DNA of 64,000 nucleotides from positions 1,860,001 to 1,924,000 of the forward strand of contig JAGTWJ010000007.1 in NCBI GenBank assembly GCA_020064725.1, written 5' to 3'. The stretch comes from Drechslerella dactyloides (lineage: Eukaryota; Ascomycota; Orbiliomycetes; Orbiliales; Orbiliaceae). The notes beneath the pieces were generated by a model. The model saw only the letters and a program-made list of their open reading frames with translations, did no database searches and had not been told where the DNA came from. The translations under genes were made by a program, and so were the position numbers. Below, piece after piece: positions 46,642 through 58,770 of the stretch (the first letter of the stretch is position 1; the number at the start of each line of letters is the position of its first letter).

Positions 46642-49526
46642 TATTTAATTTTGTTGATTTATTAATTGCAACAATAGCAATATCATCAATATAACTCGGT
46701 ATTTTGATGTTATTGTGTTTTTGTTTTAATTGTTTAAACAACAGTGTTAAATATAATAAAAATAAAATTGGAGATATAAATGAACTCTAAGATATTCCTA
46801 TTTCAACTGGTTTTAATTTTTTTATTTATCCATCAAAAGCAAGCTTAATTTATCTATTCAACATAAAATTCTCAATTTAATTAGTTAATTGTTTTGGAAA
46901 TCTCATATCCTTAATAGTTTTAATTAATCTTATTTTTAAAACATTATCAAAAGCTTCTTTTATATTTAAGAATAATATAGAGGTTTTAAGTTTTTTTGAT
47001 TTTGTATTTTTTATATTATATATTAAAGATAATGTAGTATCTATAACTAATTTTTGTTTTCTACCCCTAATTTGTTTATAATATAAAATATCTTTTATTT
47101 TTAAAATATATATTAATTTTATAGTTATTATTTTTTTTAATATTTTTTTTAGGTAATTTAAAAGAGTTATAATTCTATAAACTTTTGGGATACTATAATC
47201 TGGTTTATTGGATTTTAGTAGAATTGTCTTAATTGCTTGTTTAAAGTATATTGGGTGGTACCCATAGTTTAATAATTTTTTAAATAAATTATTAAATTTC
47301 TTTAGTATTATTTTGTATACTTTTTTTAGGTATAAAAAATTAATTCTATCTAGACCTAGTATTTTTTTTAAATTTAATATAAAAATAGCTTTTTTAATTT
47401 CTTTATTTGTAATTTTTTTTTATTTAATCATATTTCCGATTATTTGTTCTTTTATTTTAAATAAATTATTAGATTCTAGGTAATTTGGTGGCTTTAGAAA
47501 TAATATTTTTTGAAATATTTGTATTTTTTTATTAAAGTTTATTATTAGATTATTTTTAAAATCTAGATTTAGTATTCTTTGTATTTTAAATGGTTTTATA
47601 TAATTTAGTGTTTTAAAGATCTTTTTATCTTTTATATTTATTAAGAAGTTTGTCTACTTTTTAATTTTAGTTTTTTTTATTGTTTTGAAATAATTATTTT
47701 ATTTAAATTTAAATAAATTCCATTATTCTTAGATTTTATTTTGTTTCTATTACCTTTTTACTTGCTGTATTTTTGTTTTTAGTATATTTATTTTATTATT
47801 TTATCAAACTTTTGATTTTAATATTATAATTAATTTTGGTGTTGATATTTCTACTATATTAATTATATTTTGTTGAAATAAATTTGTAGTCTATTTTAAA
47901 TTTTGTTCTAAATTATTATTATTGTTATTTAAGGTAAATAATAATTTGTCCTAGTTATTATTTTGATTTAGATTTTTATCTAAATTTAATAATATTTTTT
48001 AAAACTTCTCCCAATTAATTTTATTCTAATTATATTTATTTGTTAATAATAGGTTGTCAATTAAATAATTATTATTTTGGGAATATATATTAAATAAGAT
48101 AATCTCATAGTCTAATCCTACATCTAAATTATTATTTATTGTCTATTTTCTAATAAATGAATTTATTTAAGTTGTTATGAATGTTAAATCTAAAATAGAT
48201 GAGTTCTTCCCTTTGTTAAAATAATAAGTTGGAATATCAGGATTATTTATTAAATAACGTATTCCACAAGCGAGTGGACCACACAAACAAGCAGACCACT
48301 TTAATATCCTACCCCAACAAAAACATTGGTTTTATGGTTATACTGTTATTATACTGGGCTATATATATGCTAGTTTATTTAGTTATATGTTTAAAATATT
48401 TACTAGTATATTTAAATATTATATCTAAATTTACTATAATTGTTATAATAAATTATTTTTCTAGAGGTAGTTTTTGGCTAAAAGCTGCTTTAATAGTTTA
48501 AATATTTTATTTATTTATTTTATTTATTTATAGTATTATTATTTAAGATTTTATTAGTCTGGTGTATGGTAAATATGTTTTTATATTATATATACTATTT
48601 TTTTACTTATTAATACTTGTTTAATATTTTATTAATAGAATATAATGTTGTGTTCTTTGTTTGTATAAGTACTAACTAGTATATTATTATTTATATTCTT
48701 TTAATAAATTGGTCTATAGTAGTTAATAATAATGTTGGAGAATTATTTTGATGCTGGGTAATCTAGTTTTTAATAAATTTTAATTATAGATTAGTTTTTA
48801 AAAAATTTATTAGGGTTTTTATTATCTAGGTGGTTGCTATATTTATAATATTAAGATATAAATTTATTGGGGTAAATATTAATAGCTGTATATCTAGTTT
48901 TAAAAAAATTTTATTAAGATTATAAGGTATAATATTAATTTTAATAAAACTATTATATATATTCTTAGGTATTATTGTAGTAGTAAATACCCTGTAGAAC
49001 CTAAAAAAAAACTCTAATTTACTAATATAGTTAATATGTATATGTATTAAGTCTTTTACTTGGTAATTATATGCCTGCTTTAATGGTTTAAAGTATCTAA
49101 TATCTAATAACTAAAAAAAATATAAAGAATATGGTGGTATGTAGACTATAATAATCTTGTGTTTTTGATAGTAAAGCTTAAAAGATATTAAATAATAACT
49201 ATTATAGTCATTTAAGATTAATAGTCAGTAGTCTAAAATACAGTATCATATTATAAAGTAGTTAAAATACTTTAATTACTTTATAGTGATCTTATTTATT
49301 ATCTAATTATTATTAGAAAGTATAATAATTTAGTTATTTGGTAAGTTGGTTTCTGTAGTTAGATGGTGTTGACCAGCTAGAATAATAAATAGTAGTACTG
49401 TTTAATTTTTTGTACCTATTTTTTAAATAATTATTGCTTATTTGTGATTCCCAAGCTATACCAGCTTAGCTTTATTGTGTATTTTAGTTTCTGTAATAAC
49501 CATAGTTATAGAGATTATATCTATTA

Positions 49527-51418
49527 ACGTATTCCACAAGCGAGCGGACCACACAAGCGAGCGGACCACCTCAACACCCCACCCCAGCAAAAACACTGGT
49601 TTCATGGCCATATTACCATTACACTGGGCTATATATATATTAGTTTGTTTGGTTATATGCTTAAGATGCTTGCTGGTATGTTCAAATATTATGCCCAGGT
49701 TTACTATAACTGTTGCAGTGAATTATCCTTCCAAAAATAGCCTCTAACTAGGGGCTACTCTAATAGTTTAAACATCCTACCTACTCACCCTACTTACTTA
49801 TAGTATTATTATCTAGGATTTTATTAGTCTGGTGTATGGTAAGTATATCTTTATGCTGTATGTGCTGTCTTTTTGTTTGCTGGTGTTTGCTTAACACCTT
49901 ATTAATAAAGCATAGTGTTGTGTTTTTTGTTTGTATAAGCACTAGCTGGTGTATTATTATCTATATCCCTTTAATAAATTGGTCCACAGTAGTTAGTAAT
50001 GATGTTGGAGAATTATTTTGATGCTGGGTAATCTGGTTTTTGATGAGTTTTGATTGTAGGTTAGCTTCTAAAGGATTTATTGGGGTTTTTGTTGTCTAGG
50101 TGGTTGCTGCATTTGCAATATTAAGATATAAATTTATTGGGGTAGACACTAGCAGCTGTACATCTAGCTTTAAGAAGACCCTGTTAGGATTATAAGATAC
50201 AATACCAGCTCCAGCAAAGCTGCTATATATATTCTTAGATATTATTACAGCAGTAAATACCCTGTAGAACCCAGAAAGAAACTCTAGCTTACTAATATAA
50301 TTAATATGCATACACATCAAATCCTCTACCTAGCGACTATACACCTGCTTCAATAGCCCAAAACACCCAACATCTAACAACTGAAGAAAATATAAAGAAT
50401 GTGGTAGTATACAAACTATAATAATCTTATACTCTTAACAATAAAATTTAAAAGATACTAAATAATAACTATTATAGTCATCTAGGATTAATAGCCAATA
50501 GTCTGAAATATAATATTACACTGTAAAATGATTAAAATATTTTAATTACTCTATAGTGACCTCATTTATTATCTAGTTGTTATTAGAAAATATAATAACC
50601 TAGTTATTTAGTAAGTTGGTTTCTATATACTAGCTAGCTAGATAATATTAACTAGCTAGGATAATAAATAGTAATATTGCCTAATCTTTTATATTTATCT
50701 CCTGAATAATTGTTGCCCATTTATGATTCCCAAACTATGCTAGCTTAGCTTTATCATGTATTTTAGCTCCTGTGATAATTGTAGTTGTAAAAATTATGCT
50801 TATTATAAAGCTTATCTTATCAAAATTATAGATATTACTATCTATAATACTATACTTCATTTTTATTACTTATAAAAACTAAAACCATTTTTGAATAAAA
50901 TCCAGGTCTTTATATTTAATTTGTTGGTAGTTATACTTTCTGAATAGACACATCTGGAGTTTTAAGTAGTATTTTATAAAGTTTACTGCCTAATTTTTAT
51001 TAATATATTATATACTATCACCAACACACATCAATAACAGCTAGTTAATTATATTTTCTACACTATCCAACTTAAGATAAAAAGACCATATAGACAACTC
51101 AAATATATATTAAATAATAATATTTTCTTCTAATTTTATAAGATTTTATAATTTAGAAGTACTATCTACCTTCAAAATACAGCCATTATATCAGTATAGT
51201 AGAGTAATATAAGAAATATTATAAAGCTTAATAGTAACTTAAATATTTAATTTTTAATCTTTTTCCAGAGCTTTAATAACTAAAATAACTCAAAATTCAG
51301 TCATAATGGTAGCCATAATAGTAGTTATGAAGATAATATGGTATAGAAGAGGAGTAGTCACACCAGTATTAAGAGGTGGTCCGCTCGCTTGTGTGGTTCG
51401 CTTGTTTGTGGAATACGT
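49527..51418 (-). mobile_element. Fot1/pogo-like DNA transposon, family A (A6), nested in A5
   Basis: 1,892 bp, TA at 49525-49526 and 51419-51420, intact left TIR, decayed right TIR (GTTCGCTTGTTTG). It is a same-family, same-orientation insertion in A5, and one of the less mutated A copies. Confidence 0.9.
49661..51316 (-). pseudogene. A6 transposase remnant, best-kept C-terminal catalytic block
   Basis: Minus-strand open segment 50096-50320 reads HINYISKLEFLSGFYRVF, then SKNIYSSFAGAGIVSYNPNRV and LKLDVQLLVSTP. This is nearly the Fot1/pogo consensus (LEFLPAF...GAGLVPFNPE.VLSKLDV.L.TPTPP). The terminal TAA is at 49661-49663, preceded by a degraded zinc knuckle (about 49690-49720). The plus-strand open frames 49475-49747 and 49836-50021 are antisense shadows. 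Confidence 0.88.
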
Positions 51419-52559
51419 TATAAAGCTTGTTTTATTAAAGTTATAGATATTACTATCTGTAATACTATATTTTGTTTTTGTTGTTTATAAAAGTTAAAAC
51501 TATTTTTAAATAAAATTTAGGTTTTTGTATTTAGTTTATTAGTAGTTGTACTTTTTAGATAGATATGTTTAAAACTCTGGATAGTGTTTTATAAAGTTTA
51601 TTACCCAATTTTTATTAATATATTATGTGTTATTGCTAATATATATTGATAGTAGTTGGTTGGCTATATTTTCTATATTATCTAATTTAGGATGAAAAGA
51701 CTGTGTAGATAGCTTAAATATATATTGAATAATAATATCTTTTTTTAATTTTTATAAGGTTTTGTGATTTAGGGATATTGTCTATCTTTAAAATATGGCT
51801 GTTATACTAGTATAGTAGAATAGTATAAAAAATATTGTAAAGTTTAGTAGTAGCTTAAATATTTAATTTTTGATTTTTTTCTAGAGTTTTAATAGCTAAA
51901 ATAATTTAGGATTTAGTTATAGTGGTAGCTATAATAGTGGTTGTAGAGGTAATATAGTACAAAAAAGGAGTGGTTGTACCAGTGTTGAGAGGTGGTCTGC
52001 TTGCTTGTGTGGTCTGCTCGCTTGTGGAATACGTTATAGATTTTTACTTTCAACAATATTTATTAATTCTTCATATCAGATACTTTTCCTACACTTAGAA
52101 TTCCATAAATAATAATAGGCATTAAAATCTCCAATTAATAAACACCTTTTATTAATAAATTTGATTATTTTATCAAATAATCTTTTTATCATATATAATT
52201 TATTACTTTAATCTATAGATATCTTTATTAAATAAACAAAGAGCCTCTCATATCATTTGACGAAATCGACGAAACACAATAAAAATTAGATCATTCGAAA
52301 GTGCTTGAAAAACTTAATAAAATATATTAAGTACATAATCTAATTCATGATCATAATTTTATAATTATAATAGCAATATATTAAAAATTTATGATTGTCT
52401 ATATATATAAAAATCAGGGGCAATATTAAAAATACTAAAAATGCTATCTTTGGGTAAATTTATTTTAATTGATAAATTTATTTACTAGTTTGTTATTGGA
52501 TGAAATAAATCTAATAAATACTATACCTAAATTAAATAAATAATATTATATATAATTGA

Positions 52560-53640
52560 TTGAATCTATATAAATAAAAAAAACTAAAATTAAATTAATT
52601 CAGGAAAACTAAGATTTAATTATCTTAGTTATAAAATAAAAAGAAAAAATAAATAATCTAGAAAAATAATTAAATAAAATCTAAAATAAAAATAAAAACT
52701 GAATAAATATACTAAAAACATATGTATAAGCTGTAAATACATAAACAAAAATACTAAAAATATTAAAAATACAAAAAATACCAAAAATAACAAATTTACT
52801 AATTAAATAACAAAGATTAATTATTTTATGAATAATAAATAATAAACTAATAATAAATCTAAATATCTATCAAACAAAAATAAATAATATTTTTAAAAAA
52901 TAAGAGGAATTCTAAAATAAAATAATTATAAAAATCTTGACAAATAAAAAAAATAATTTAATATTAATTATATATTAAAATATAAAAAATAAAAATATTT
53001 TTAAATACAAAAAAAAAATATATGAGGAATTGGTTAACATAGACTAATATATTTAAAAACTAATAAAGATAATAAAATAGGGATTTATAATAATATATGG
53101 AATTTAAATAAATTAATTTCAAAATAAGAAGCAATTAATTACTTTAAAAAATAAAATAGAAAATAACAATATTTATGAACTAGTAAGAATACTAAAATAA
53201 CTAATACTGAAAAATAGATAAATAAATAAATTTTGTTTCTCTATAATATTAATAATAAAAATAATAGAAATAACAAAATAAATACTACATAATAAAAGAT
53301 TATTTTTAAATGGAGAATTCTTAAAAATAGAAAAATATTATTTTATATATTTAAAAAACTAATATATAAACTACTAAAATTTTGGATATTTAGCTATAAT
53401 ATACATATTTATAAATATATATAAAATATGTTTTTTAAAATATAAAATATACTAATATAAATATAATAAATATAATATAAAAAGTAGAATATATTTATAT
53501 AATATTTTAAAATGTATTTATTACAAAAGAGAGTATACAATAAATTTATAAAATTGTGAAGAGCTAAAAGTATTAAAAATAAAATTTAATGTAATTTAAA
53601 AATAAAATTAAAACCAAGACCAAAACCACAACTAAAATAA
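52560..53640 (+). pseudogene. L4 ORF1 remnant (gag-like RNA-binding protein)
   Basis: Lys/Asn/Gln-rich region upstream of ORF2. A degraded multi-knuckle region at about 53400-53560 shows scattered Cys (KICFLKYK, LKCIYYKREYT). In L5 the equivalent reads ECNKYN...IYCKGEYT. CCHC knuckles at the end of ORF1 are usual in Tad/I-clade LINEs. Start and stop are not definable. Confidence 0.5.
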
Positions 53641-53654
53641 TAATATTTAAATTA

Positions 53655-56600
53655 TTTTAATATAGAATAAAATAAAATATATATAATATAATTACAATAT
53701 ATTATCTAATATAATATAAAATATTTTAAATTCTGTAATAAATAAAATAAATATTTTATTTTTATAAGAATTATGGATCTCGAAAGAATTAACAATAATA
53801 AATATTAATGGTTTTATATTATTAATACCAAATATAATAAAAAAACTAAGAATAATTATATATTATTTTAATTTATTTCTATATAAAATTAATAATTGAA
53901 CAGATTTAATTAATAACAAAGATTACCAAATTATTAATATTAAATTAAAAGAATTTAGTGAAATCTAAATAATTAATATTTATAATGAAAAATATTAAAC
54001 AGACCAAAGCAACAAATTATATATGATAAAAAAATTATTTGATAAAATAATTAAATTTATTAATAAAAGGTGTTTATTAATTGGAGATTTTAATACCTAT
54101 CATTATTTATAGAATTCTAAGTGTAGGAAAAGTATCTGACATGAAGAATTAATAAATATTGTTGAAAATAAAAATCTATATTTAATAAATAATCCTGAGA
54201 TTTTAATTTATTATTTTAATAAAGGGAAGAATTTATTTATTTTAGATTTAATGTTTATAATAACTTAAATGAATTTATTTATTGAAGAATAAATAATAAA
54301 TAATAATTTAGATGTGGGATTAGACTATAAGGTTATTTTATTTAATATATATTCTTAAAATAATAATTATTTAGTTGATAATTTATTATTAATAAATAAA
54401 TATAATTAGAATAAAATTAATTGGGAGAAATTTTAAAAAACATTATTAGATTTAGATAGAGATTTAGATCAAAATAATAACTAGAACAAATTATTATTTG
54501 CTTTAAATAGTGATAATAATAATTTAGAATGAAATTTGGAGTAGGCTGTAAATTTATTTTAACAAAATATAATTAATATAGTGGAAACATTAACACCAAA
54601 ATTAATTATAATATTAAAATCAAAAGTTTGGTGGAATAATGAAATAAATATACTAAGAATAAAAATACAGCAAGTAAAAAGGCAATGGAAATAAAATAAA
54701 ATTTAAAAATAATGGAATTTATTTAAGCTTAAATGAAATAATTATTTTAGAGTAATAAGAAGAGTTAAAACTAAAAAATGGACAGACTTCTTAATAAATA
54801 TAAAAAATAAAGAGATTTTTAAAGTATTAAATTATATGAAATTATTTAAAGTACAAAGAATACTAAATTTGGATTTTAAAAATAATCTAGTAATAAGTTT
54901 TGATGAGAAAATATAAGTATTTTGAAAAGTGTTATTTCCAAAGCTATTAAATTACCTGGAATCTAATAATTTATTTGAAATAAAAGAACAAATAATCAGA
55001 AATATAATTAAATAGGAAAAAATTACAAATAAAGAAATTAGAAAAACTATTTTTATATTAAATTTAAAAAAAGCACTAGGCCTAGATGAAATTAATTTTC
55101 TATACCTAAAAAAAGTATACAAAATAATATTAAAGAAATTTAATAATTTATTTAAAAGATTATTAAACTATGGGTATCACCCAATATACTTTAGACAAGT
55201 AATTGGGGTAATTCTACCAAAATCTAATAAATTGGATTATAGTATTCTGAAAGTTTATAGAATTATAAATCTTTTAAACTACCTAAAAAAAATATCAGAG
55301 AAAATAATAGTTATAAGATTAGTATATATCTTAGAAATAAGAGATATTCTATATTATAAATAAATTAGGGGTAGAAAATAAAAATCAGCTATAAATGCTA
55401 CATTATCCTTAATATATAATATAGAAAATGCAAAATCAGAAAAACTTAAAATTTCTATATTATTTTTAGATATAAAGGGAGCTTTTAATAATATTTTAAA
55501 AATAAGATTAATTAAAACTATTAAAAATATAAGATTTCCAAAACAATTAACTAATTAAATTGAGAATTTTATATCAAATAGACAAATTAAGCTTGTTTTT
55601 AATAAACAAATAGAAAAATTAAAACCAGTTAAAACAGAAATACCTCAAGGTTCACCTATATCTCCAATTTTATTTTTATTATATTTAATACTATTATTTA
55701 AATAATTAAAATAAAAATATAATAATATTAAAATACTGAGTTATATTGATGATATTATTATTGTTACAATTAATAAATTAACAAAATTAAATATAATAGA
55801 TTTAAAAAATACATCAGAAACTGCATTTAATTGGGTAAAGAATAATGCAGTAGCCTTTAATAACGCAAAATCTGAATTAATATATTTCTATTTTAATTTA
55901 GAGAGAAATAATAATAACAAAAAATATAATTTGGTTTTATTAAACAAAACAATGATTAAACTATCTAATACAATTAAATGGCTTGGAATTTATTTAAACA
56001 AGAATTTAAAATTTAAATTCCATATCAAAAATAAATTAGCAGCTGCAAACTGAATATTTAATTATATTAGAGGTTTAGCGAATTTAAAAAAAAAATTAAA
56101 CTCAAAAACATTAATATAATTGTATAAAAACTATATTTGCTCCGTTTCAGATTTTAATACCAAAATCTAATAGAAAAATTAAAAATTATTTTTAAAAGAT
56201 TTTAACATCTTACAAAATAAAATAATTAGAAAAATTAATAAAACATATAAAACAACACCAATTCATTTATTGGAAGTTGAAGCTTCTATTTTGCTATCAG
56301 AAATTAGGCTTAATAATCTACAAAGACAATATATTTTAAGATTATTATATCTTAATAAAAATCATCTAATTAAATTAAGAACACCAGAATCGGTCCCACC
56401 AGAATTTTATTTTGGTAAAGAGAAGAATGTTCAATATTTAAAATAGTATAAAAATAAAAAAGATAATAATAAAAATAAGATATATCAAACTTTATTAGAT
56501 TTTATTCTATTAAGAATAAATTATCTAATTACTCTATATACTAAAATTGAATATATTAATATAGAAGTAAACTCTCCGTGGATTAAAAATAATATTAATA

Positions 56601-57544
56601 TAAATATTAATAAAAAACCAAAAAAAATAGAGGCAAAACAACATATTATAAATAAATTAAAATTAAACTCAAAAAAAATTTAATTATTTATACAAACAAC
56701 TCTCTATTAAATTTAGAAGGAGATATTAAATCAACAAATACTAGCATATATAGCAAAATTAATAATAAATCAATTTTTGAAATAAAAATCAATCTAGAAA
56801 ATTTAATAGAAGTATACAATACTAAATTAATTGCTATACAAATAGCTTTTAAAAAAGTATTAAAAATATCACTACAGAATAAAAACATAAATAATATATA
56901 TTTATATTCAAACAATCAAGCTACAATACAAAGAATAAAATCATTACATTTTGGACCAGGTCAAGACATTATTAAAGAAATATAGAATATTAGCAGAGAG
57001 CTAAATGCCAACAAAATAAAAATATATATAAATTGGGCACAATAATATATACAAAAATAAAAAAGTAGATGGATTAGCAAAATTAGGCACAAAAATTTTT
57101 AAAGAAAGTCCATACAACTCTTTTGTATATCTAAAAAGATAAAATAAAATAAAAAGTCTAATAGAATGGTAAGAACAATAGCAAAAACATAAAAAAAGGA
57201 TAGATTACAATAATCTACTAAAATTTAAAAGAAATAAAATATTGTAAAATAGTAATATTAAATTTATTTTGTTAATAACGCAATTAAGGACAGGACACAA
57301 CATATTCAACAATTATTTATATAAAATATTAAATTCAAGTATTCTAAATAAATATTGCAATTACAGTATTATAACACAAACACCAAAACATCTCATCATA
57401 GAATATAAATATTATAAAAAAAAAAAAGAAAAGATAAAAAAAGAATTAAGGAAAATATTATTTAATTTTAATACATTATTATTTATTAAGAATGGATTAA
57501 TATAAATGGAAAAATATCTCAACAATACAAAAATATTTTTTTAA
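53655..57544 (+). pseudogene. L4 ORF2 remnant: APE endonuclease, RT, RNase H, C-terminal zinc domain
   Basis: Encoded the target-primed reverse transcription enzyme. The APE-type endonuclease (about 53655-54270) has ILFLQELWI (LLQEPW motif) and LLIGDFNTYHYL (about 54073-54108). The RT (about 54990-55870) has KKALGLDEINFLYLKK, VYRIINLLNYLKKISEK, IPQGSPISPILFLLYL (about 55639-55686) and the intact catalytic SYIDDI (about 55739-55756). An RNase H-like stretch ends with KVDGLAKLGTKIF (about 57060-57100). The C-terminal part has TQLRTGHNIFNNYLYKI and QTPKHLIIEYKYY (57269-57420). The stop is at 57542-57544. Only scattered stops break it, making it the best reference copy. Confidence 0.85.
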
Positions 57545-57559
57545 AAGAAAAGACAATTA

Positions 57560-57808
57560 ACGTATTCCACAAGCGAGCGGACCACACAAGCGAGCGGACC
57601 ACCCCATATAAACCAACACCCTACCAAAACACTTTTTATTGATAACTTAATCAATAATTAATTTAAAATTAGAATAAAATTAATCTTGTTTATATAAACT
57701 ATTACAAATCTAAAAATATTTTTTTAAATTTTTTTTATATTAAATTAAAGAAATATACAAGGGGGGTGGTCCGGTCGCTTGTCTGGTCCAGTCGCTTATT
57801 GTTGACGT
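57560..57808 (+). mobile_element. 249-bp MITE (MITE3), copy 5, joining LINEs L4 and L5
   Basis: Unmutated 249-bp copy with TA at 57558-57559 and 57809-57810. The left flank is the LINE 3' region (end of ORF2). The right flank is the LINE ORF1 region (equivalent to about 52672). The flanks are not the two halves of one site. Confidence 0.9.
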
Positions 57809-57810
57809 TA

Positions 57811-58770
57811 AATAAAATCCAAAATAAAAATAAAAATTAAATAAATATACTAAAAATATACACACAAACTGCAAATATGTAAACAAAAACATTAAAAACA
57901 TCAAAAACAAAAAAAACACCAAAAATAATAAATTTATTAATTAAATAATAAAAATTAATTATTTTATGAATAATAAATGATAAACTAATAATAGATCTAA
58001 ATATCTATTGAATAAAAATAAATAATATTCTTAAAAAATAAGAGGAATTTTAAAATAAAATAATTGTAAGAATCTTAACAAATAAAAAAAACAATTTAAT
58101 ATTAATTACATACCAAAATACAAAAAATAAAGATATTTTTAAACACAAAGAAGAAATATATAAGAAATTAGTTAAAATAGACTAATATATTTAAAAATTA
58201 GTAAAAATAATAAAATGGGGATTTGTAATAATATACAGAATCCAAATAAATTAATTTTAAAATAAGGAATAATTAATTGTTCTAAAAAACAAAATAAAAA
58301 ATAATAATATTTATAAATTAATAAAAATATTAAGATAGCTAATATTGGAAAATAGATAAATAAATAAATTTCATTCTTTTATGGTATTAATAATAAAAAT
58401 AATGGAAATAGTAAAATAAATATTGTATAATAAAGGATTATTCTTAAACAAAGAATTCCTAAAAGCAAAGAAATATTATTTTATATATTTAAAAAATTAA
58501 TATATAAACTACTAAAATTTTAAACATTTAATTGTAATATGTATATTTATAAATATATGTAGAATATATTTTTTAGAGCATAAAACATATTAATATGAAT
58601 GTAATAAATATAATATAAAAAGTAGAATATGTTTATATAGTATTTGAAAATATATTTATTGTAAAGGAGAGTATACAGTGAATTTATAAAATTGTAAAAA
58701 ATTAAAAATATTAAAAATAAAATTTAATACAACTTAAAAACAAAACTAAAATTAAGATTAAAACTATAAC
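57811..58770 (+). pseudogene. L5 ORF1 remnant
   Basis: Homologous to L4 ORF1. The zinc-finger-like end at about 58530-58700 keeps several Cys (ICRIYF, ECNKYN, IYCKGEYT in one frame), more than L4. Confidence 0.5.

Larger units (their letters stand above)
48391..51932 (-). pseudogene. A5 transposase remnant, split by A6
   Basis: Terminal TAA at 48391-48393. The N-terminal part lies right of A6 (51419-51932). Plus-strand polarity is G/T throughout. A small length loss (8 bp against other A copies) indicates at least one indel. The plus-strand open stretch at 48229-48501 is an antisense shadow. Confidence 0.75.
48257..52034 (-). mobile_element. Fot1/pogo-like DNA transposon, family A (A5), in LINE L3, split by A6
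   Basis: TA at 48255-48256 and 52035-52036; 1,884 bp without A6. Its TIRs are the most decayed of the family (GAGTGG, AAACAAGCAGACC at left; CTGCTTGC at right), so it is probably the oldest A copy here. L2 has the empty TA site (about 38655). Confidence 0.9.
42609..52217 (-). mobile_element. Tad/I-like LINE (L3), 5'-truncated, with D1 and A5/A6 inside
   Basis: The 3' (ATA)n tail begins at 42609 in an LTR fragment. Homology to L2 ends near 52217 in the endonuclease region. About 25 bp later the 5' end of L4 begins in opposite orientation. The plus strand keeps mainly G and T, with less loss than L2. Confidence 0.8.
43000..52217 (-). pseudogene. L3 ORF2 remnant (RT active site intact)
   Basis: The complement of 46678-46692 reads SYIDDI, so the RT catalytic pair survives, unlike in L1, L2 and L5. 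Open minus-strand segment 44565-44780 encodes ASETVFNWAKNNVVAFDNTK, the stretch just after the RT palm. D1 splits the RT at 44755. A5 splits the endonuclease side at 48257. The 3' stop is shifted by a 1-base length difference against L4. Confidence 0.75.
52243..57559 (+). mobile_element. Tad/I-like LINE (L4), least mutated copy, 3' end replaced by a MITE junction
   Basis: The 5' leader AGCCTCTCATATCATTTGACG begins at about 52244, lacking about 55 bp of the L1 5' end. The element runs without insertion to 57559, where MITE3-5 starts. The last ~375 bp (3' UTR, hairpin, tail) are absent. Head-to-head with L3. Confidence 0.85.

Noticed and set aside
48229..50021. Plus-strand open frames 48229-48501, 49475-49747 and 49836-50021, and minus 62330-62515 and 62604-62807
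   Set aside because: All are antisense to the family-A transposase and two span the TIR; the sense strand carries the conserved transposase motifs.
57740..57922. 60-codon minus-strand open frame
   Set aside because: Crosses the MITE3-5/L5 border; antisense to LINE ORF1.
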